Assembly: GCF_017355955.1 (NCBI RefSeq)
Contig: NZ_JAFFID010000002.1
Location: 682,001 to 746,000 of the forward strand
Length of the DNA: 64,000 nucleotides
Direction: 5' to 3'
Origin: Sabulibacter ruber
Lineage (GTDB): Bacteria; Bacteroidota; Bacteroidia; Cytophagales; Hymenobacteraceae
Positions within the stretch are counted from its first letter, which is position 1. Every line of letters begins with the position of its first letter. Below, one piece after another: positions 59,788 through 64,000 of this stretch. The position numbers and the translations under genes are program-made. The notes beneath the pieces are model-generated. The model made no database searches, was not told where the DNA came from, and worked only from the letters and a program-made list of their open reading frames with translations.

Positions 59788-61599
59788 TTATTTTAGTAGC
59801 TGGCTCAGTTTCTCTTTGGCCTGGAGATCAGAAGGGTCCAGTTCCAGGGCTTTGGTGTAGGAGCGGATGGCGTTGGGTTTATCGTTCATTTTAGCGAAAT
59901 AGTCCCCGAAACGGGCCTGCACCATTGCCGAGGTGGGATATTGTTCCAGCGCTACTTCCAGGATGGCTTTGGCCGCTGCTAAAGCTGGTGTGGGCTTGTT
60001 TAGCAGCTCGTAGGCCAGATACGTGAGCTGGGATTCATTCATTTTCAACTGCCGGAAACCTTCTTTGGCCTCGGCGAACCGTTGCGCTTTCAGGAGTTCG
60101 CTGGGAGTGAATTCATCGTCCCGCATGCGGGGCATGGGCTTGTCTTGCCAGGCGGTTTGCAGGGAAATTACCTTGCCTTGCGCATCGCGACGCACAAATC
60201 CTTTAATGTTGAAATCGGTGAAAACGAGGGTGTCTTTGGCGACGGGGAACGTGTAAATGGCTGGCCCATCGTTGACGTTTTCTACCAGGTAGTTCTTTTC
60301 CCGGCGCAGGTACACCACTTCATCGAGGCCGCGCCGGTAGCGGCCAGTGAACTGGCCCAGCTCGGCGGTGCTTAAAGCAAGGGGCGTGATGGCCTCCGGG
60401 AGGAAGTTGTGCCAACCATACGTCTTGGCTACGGCTCGTCTGATCTCTTTGCCCAGTCCATTTACGTCATCGCCGGAGTTGAGCATGATAACCACCCCGT
60501 AGCCTTCGGTGAGGCTGGCGATTCCGTAGGCCAGGAACCCGGCGTTGACCCCGGTAAACTCAAAGTAGATGCCCTTGTTTTCCTGGTTGTCGGTGCGCTG
60601 TAGCAGGAACGGACCCAGGCCCATCTGTTCTTTGTAGAACCCTTCGGACACGGTGACCTGCGGCGTGAACATCTGTTGGGCCAACGCCTGCTGCAGAAGC
60701 TTCCCTTTTCCCTGGTAGGCGTTCTGGAGATCAAGGAAGAACCTGGCCAGATCCGTTGGCGTGGTGTATAAACCGGCGGCGGCCTGCTGGGGATACACGT
60801 ACGGCATGCCCTTGAACCAAGGCGCCGACGAGTACGCCCACGCCGCTTTGGCCGCAAACTCCGGAGGCAGCGGCTGCGCGAAGGTGGAGTGCTGCATGCC
60901 TAACGGGTTAAACACCGTCTTTTTCACCAGAGACTCGAAGTCCATCTTAGCCACATCCATCAAAGCCAACTGCGCGATCATGCTGCCCCCGCCCGAGTAA
61001 CGGAATTCCTTGCCCGGTTCACTGTTCACCACCACGGGTCTGCTCTCTGCTATGGCCGTGCCGCTCAGAATATCCACGATGGTGGGCAGCGGTTTCTTGT
61101 CTGGCGTAAACCCGAAATAAGAAGATTGGGTAGTACCCCCTGTGTGGCTCAGCAGCATTCTGAGCGTGATGGGGGTTTTACGGGTGAAGTCGTTTTCCGG
61201 GATTTTCCAAGAGGTGAGATACTGGTTGATGGGGTCGTCCAGCGCTAGTTTGCCGTCCTGCACCATACGCAAGGCCGCGGCTGCCATGACCAGCTTGCTA
61301 ATGGAACCCGCCGAAAACATGGTTTGAGTAGTGACCGGCGTTTTCTTTGTTGTATCGGCGAGGCCGTAGCCTTTCGCCCAAGCAAGCTTGAAGTCTTTGA
61401 TCACCGCAATGCTGAGGCCGGGCACATGGTAGTGCTTCATCCGTTCATGGATGTTCCAGCCCGGAAAGCCGTTGACTGGCACAAACGGGATCAGGTTATT
61501 TTCAACCTGCCGGATCTCTTTTGCAGGAAGTGCTGGCTGAGCGTGTAATTCCCAACAGTAGCAGAGCAGAAAAGCCAGCGTTAAAAGCTTTTTGTCCAT
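59788..61599 (-). CDS. Class-C beta-lactamase-like serine hydrolase with TPR tail
   Basis: A 603-residue exported protein. Signal peptide (LLTLAFLLCYCWELHAQ), then the penicillin-binding-type serine hydrolase domain (about 40-390) with SxxK motif S99-I-S-K102 (FSAGSISKLVM), a YSGGG motif replacing the usual YxN, and a later HxG-like region. An intermediate domain (about 395-490) is followed by TPR repeats (about 500-600; FGDYFAKMNDKPNAIRSYTKALELDPSD). This architecture suits peptidases or esterases that act on peptides or peptidoglycan fragments; resistance to beta-lactams is not implied. Confidence 0.87.
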   Translation of the reverse strand: MDKKLLTLAFLLCYCWELHAQPALPAKEIRQVENNLIPFVPVNGFPGWNIHERMKHYHVPGLSIAVIKDFKLAWAKGYGLADTTKKTPVTTQTMFSAGSISKLVMAAAALRMVQDGKLALDDPINQYLTSWKIPENDFTRKTPITLRMLLSHTGGTTQSSYFGFTPDKKPLPTIVDILSGTAIAESRPVVVNSEPGKEFRYSGGGSMIAQLALMDVAKMDFESLVKKTVFNPLGMQHSTFAQPLPPEFAAKAAWAYSSAPWFKGMPYVYPQQAAAGLYTTPTDLARFFLDLQNAYQGKGKLLQQALAQQMFTPQVTVSEGFYKEQMGLGPFLLQRTDNQENKGIYFEFTGVNAGFLAYGIASLTEGYGVVIMLNSGDDVNGLGKEIRRAVAKTYGWHNFLPEAITPLALSTAELGQFTGRYRRGLDEVVYLRREKNYLVENVNDGPAIYTFPVAKDTLVFTDFNIKGFVRRDAQGKVISLQTAWQDKPMPRMRDDEFTPSELLKAQRFAEAKEGFRQLKMNESQLTYLAYELLNKPTPALAAAKAILEVALEQYPTSAMVQARFGDYFAKMNDKPNAIRSYTKALELDPSDLQAKEKLSQLLK

Positions 61600-61683
61600 G
61601 ATGTAACCTCAGAAAACGGTACTTTAGAAGCGTACTTAGCGGGGGAGGTTCAGACAAAAAGCGTCTGGCAGGGGGCATAGTAA

Positions 61684-63090
61684 CTACCAGGGGAGTTGGT
61701 AGGGCGAGTTTACCGGCAGAAGTACTAAAACAAAGTCGCTTCCTCTGCCTGCAGACCAGGGAGTAAAGGTGGGCTGATCGGTGCGGTTGTATTTTCCTAT
61801 CTTCTTCCACTGCCCGTCTCTAGGGTTAAACCAGAAAGCTTCCCATTTGTTTTCTGCCAGTTTAGAAAGATCCAGCTTTAAAGCCTTGCCCATGGGCGTG
61901 TAGGCCAGCAGGAAATCCTTTTGCTCACCCATGGCTGCCACCTGGTGGGCTTCCCCTACGGGATTGTCGTTCAGAATAAGCGCTTGGTCGTTGCGCAGTT
62001 GCTGCCACGGGAAAGCAGAAAGCAGCTTTTTCAGGTGCAGGAGGTGGGTGGCGCCGGAAAGGTTTAAAGACGCTCTCCAGCTTGTTCTGGCCCAGCTAAC
62101 GGGGCTTTGGTTGGCTTGGTACATCTGCCAGATGCCATGCGCGCCGTAAGTGTAGCCCGCTGCCCCAGAGAACATGGTCCAGTAGGCCGAGGAACGAACG
62201 TCTGAGGCATCCATCCAGCCGAACTCCTCGGGCTTGAACCGGTCGGGGTGGTCTTCGTAGCGGGGTTCGCCGTTGATCACGGGGCGAGCAGGGGTTACTT
62301 TCCGGCTGTCTCGCACATACTTATAATCATGGCTTTGCCGGCTGTGCCCCGCCTGAAACATGTCCAGTTCAAGCCAAGCTTCATTGAAGAAATCGGAGGC
62401 TTTCTTCTCGCCGCTGGGGTGGTAGGTGATGAGGTGTTGCTGGTCCACGCTCCTGATGCCCTGGGCCATGGCCCGGATGATCTGCTTGTCTTCCGCGTTT
62501 TCGGGCCAGCGGTCGCCGCCCAGAATCCAGATGAGGTTGGGCTGTTTTGCGTATCGTTTTGCCAAAATCTGGCCAAACTGTCTTGCGTTCTCGGGCGTGA
62601 AAATCTCAGGACCCACACCCCAGGCTTTGTGGAATTTATCGCCCCAAGTGGGCAGCAGGCCAATGTAAAGGCCCAGCTTTTCGGCCCGCTTAAGCACGTA
62701 ATCTACGTGGGCAAAATATTGTTCATTCAGCTGGGTAGGGTCTTGGTTGAGCAGGGGAAGGTGCCCGTACGCGTTGGGTGTTTTCAAGCCATCCAGCTCC
62801 GCCAGTACTACGGTTTGAATAACCGTAAACCCTTTGCTTGCTCGGTCTTTGAGGTAAAGGTCTGCCTCCTCGCGGTTCAGGCGGTGGAGCAGTTCCCAGG
62901 CCGTGTCGCCCAGCCAGAAGAACGGTTTGCCGGTTTGGGTTTCCAAGTACCGCTTGTCTGCGCTGACTTTTAACAGGGGTGTTTTCTGCCCGAAACTCCA
63001 AAATGAGCACAGAAACAGGAAAGCACCCAAAAAAATGGTTTTCAGGTGCCCTGTGCGGCGAGGGGCATGAACGGCTTTTAGCAAAATCAC
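61684..63090 (-). CDS. DUF4038 / GH140-like glycoside hydrolase
   Basis: A 468-residue exported protein. After an N-terminal hydrophobic segment comes a (beta/alpha)8 barrel of the DUF4038 type (about 45-370; WLGDTAWELLHRLNREEADLYLKDR), with candidate catalytic acids in LIWILGGDRWPEN and PVINGEPRYEDH, and a C-terminal beta-sandwich (about 385-468, collagen-binding-domain-like). The family includes GH140 apiosidases from pectin (rhamnogalacturonan II) breakdown, so action on plant glycans is possible; no pectin cluster is present here. The next gene upstream, DUF6370, is 13 nt away and could be in the same transcript. Confidence 0.85.
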   Translation of the reverse strand: MILLKAVHAPRRTGHLKTIFLGAFLFLCSFWSFGQKTPLLKVSADKRYLETQTGKPFFWLGDTAWELLHRLNREEADLYLKDRASKGFTVIQTVVLAELDGLKTPNAYGHLPLLNQDPTQLNEQYFAHVDYVLKRAEKLGLYIGLLPTWGDKFHKAWGVGPEIFTPENARQFGQILAKRYAKQPNLIWILGGDRWPENAEDKQIIRAMAQGIRSVDQQHLITYHPSGEKKASDFFNEAWLELDMFQAGHSRQSHDYKYVRDSRKVTPARPVINGEPRYEDHPDRFKPEEFGWMDASDVRSSAYWTMFSGAAGYTYGAHGIWQMYQANQSPVSWARTSWRASLNLSGATHLLHLKKLLSAFPWQQLRNDQALILNDNPVGEAHQVAAMGEQKDFLLAYTPMGKALKLDLSKLAENKWEAFWFNPRDGQWKKIGKYNRTDQPTFTPWSAGRGSDFVLVLLPVNSPYQLPW

Positions 63091-63103
63091 GCAGAATCAG
63101 CGG

Positions 63104-63463
63104 CTATTTCTTCTTCTGCTTAGGGTCTTCCGGAACTAGTTGAAAGTAGGTGGCTTTGAAACGGTTGTCTATCAGTTGGCCCTGAGCCTTGGCTTGCCGG
63201 ATGGCGCTGCAGAAACCATCTTTGGCGTGGGCATCGCCGTGGGAGTCAATATCTGACCCATCCACAAAATACGCGGTCCCGTTGATCCTTACCGCCAGAT
63301 CACATCCCTGCCCGGTCATCTTGAAATTGCATTGTCCGCAGGAGGCCTCTACTAAAAGCGTTTCCTTGGTGGGGTCTGGGGCAGCAGGGGCGGGCGCTTT
63401 TTCCTGGGCCATGGCGACCAAAGAAGAGAAGCTGACGAACAAAGCAAGGAGTAGAGATTTCAT
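63104..63463 (-). CDS. DUF6370 family exported protein
   Basis: A 119-residue exported protein: signal peptide LLLALFVSFSSLVAMAQ, then a conserved small domain with cysteine motifs ASCGQCNFKMTGQGCDL and DGFCSAIR. The arrangement CGxC...GC...FC and DIDSHGDAHAKDGF is the hallmark of DUF6370, common in Bacteroidota, with no established role; the Cys/His pattern suggests metal or redox binding. Two Pro/Ala-rich linker residues follow the signal. It lies 13 nt upstream of the GH140-like gene. Confidence 0.85.
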   Translation of the reverse strand: MKSLLLALFVSFSSLVAMAQEKAPAPAAPDPTKETLLVEASCGQCNFKMTGQGCDLAVRINGTAYFVDGSDIDSHGDAHAKDGFCSAIRQAKAQGQLIDNRFKATYFQLVPEDPKQKKK

Positions 63464-63658
63464 AACGTTGTCCTGTTCTGAGGGTTAAATCACTTTGGTA
63501 CTACGGCGCACTGCACCCTATTTTCCACTTACGCCTTTTATAGAGGTGGTAAGATAGTAAAAAGTCATGGTCCTGTAAGGGTAAACAGCAGAAAGCTATC
63601 ACACCTTTTCGGCGGGCTCCTCCAATCATCTTGAAAGGGTAATCAGCAGACAGAGAGG

Positions 63659-64000
63659 CTACACTTTCACTGTTTTCCAACGGCCCCTTCTAAACACCCA
63701 CCAACTGACCAACGCGTGGCTGGAGTGGCTGCAGGCAATGGTCACAAAGATGCCCGTAATGCCAAAGCCAAAATGGACGGCCAGCAAATACGCCAACGGT
63801 ATCTCAATGACCCAGAGCACCAGAATGTTGATGAAAGCGGGCGTTCTGGTATCACCGGCGCCGTTGAAGGCCTGCACCATGACCATGCCCAACCCAAAGA
63901 ACACATAGCCCAGCGTAATAATCTTCAGACCTTCTGAGGCAATGGAAATGACCTGGGCTTCCTGCGTAAAGAAGCCCGCCAGGTGATTGCCAAACAGGAA
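63659..64000 (-). CDS. MATE-family efflux transporter, C-terminal part (cut by window)
   Basis: The C-terminal 113 residues of a multidrug/toxin exporter of the MATE family. The frame is open to the right edge, so the rest lies beyond position 64000. The visible part has an amphipathic start (HLAGFFTQEAQVISIASEGLK), then helices LGYVFFGLGMVMVQAFNGAGDTRTPAFINI, the family motif including GxGDTRTP, and two final helices (VIEIPLAYLLAVHFGFGITGIFVTIA; SHALVSWWVF), ending with a basic tail. It should export drugs or metabolites using Na+ or H+; specificity unknown. Confidence 0.88.
   Translation of the reverse strand, partial: FLFGNHLAGFFTQEAQVISIASEGLKIITLGYVFFGLGMVMVQAFNGAGDTRTPAFINILVLWVIEIPLAYLLAVHFGFGITGIFVTIACSHSSHALVSWWVFRRGRWKTVKV

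Noticed and set aside
59788..61599. Beta-lactam resistance gene
   Set aside because: The SxxK serine is present, but the usual YxN is YSG and a TPR tail follows. The family includes many peptidases and esterases, so resistance cannot be claimed.

Overview
The window is a chromosomal stretch of a Bacteroidota bacterium, most likely Cytophagales, family Hymenobacteraceae (Rufibacter/Pontibacter-like; this placement is inference). Supporting signs are Bacteroidota-type promoters (-33 TTG/TTTG, -7 TAnnTTTG) before many genes, families typical of the phylum (DUF4142, DUF2795, DUF349, DUF6370, PorT-like barrels, CarboxypepD_reg-like outer-membrane proteins, SHNLRAP-type kinases), many Cys-lipoproteins, and moderately GC-rich coding DNA with AT-rich gaps. 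I see no rRNA, tRNA, CRISPR array, transposase, integrase or phage gene.

Layout. 0.3-9.2 kb: asnS, rpoN (sigma-54), a PAP2-like membrane protein, an M28 peptidase, a GH20 hexosaminidase and small membrane proteins. 9.4-13.8 kb: an accessory cluster of seven short exported proteins, namely four DUF4142 paralogs (one with a Thr/Gly triplet-repeat linker, one that has lost most of its conserved histidines) and three small low-complexity lipoproteins. 13.9-23.5 kb, minus strand: uvrA with a basic C-terminal tail, two paralogous lipoproteins, a laminin/concanavalin-like secreted protein, an AraC regulator, a PepSY-type membrane protein, a LOG-family hydrolase and a MacB-type permease. 23.7-34.9 kb: queA, a Vat/CatB-type acetyltransferase, a GAF/PAS kinase, ispD, an ABC ATPase, DUF2795, an outer-membrane barrel, DUF349 and ettA. 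34.9-38.7 kb: an AT-rich accessory block with a membrane protein + XRE pair behind a perfect palindrome, two lipoproteins and a polytopic membrane protein. 38.9-50.5 kb: an esterase, a DUF4136-like lipoprotein, YceI, a large M16 protease, a 931-residue outer-membrane barrel protein and a second GAF/PAS kinase. 50.5-53.2 kb: a four-gene operon headed by a GbsR/MarR regulator with its own operator. 53.4-64 kb: a dihaem cytochrome c, SDR, DHFR-like reductase, MtfA-like peptidase, class-C beta-lactamase-like hydrolase with TPRs, GH140-like glycosidase, DUF6370 and the end of a MATE exporter.

How it works together: most genes are single housekeeping or envelope functions in short transcription units separated by strong hairpin terminators. 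The most coherent multi-gene units are the DUF4142/lipoprotein cluster and the GbsR-DUF2071 operon.

The least explained structure is between the genes: (i) REPIN-like elements, each bounded by two inverted hairpin repeats (41.66-41.79 kb, 55.50-55.72 kb, and a diverged relative at 18.70-18.81 kb), (ii) a degenerate palindrome family of about 40 bp (GCGTTTT..CCTGTTTTC..GAAAACAGG..AAAACGC) in roughly twenty intergenic gaps, (iii) two AT-rich GAATTAAG-type repeats, and (iv) terminators that reuse a common GGAAACGTA loop.
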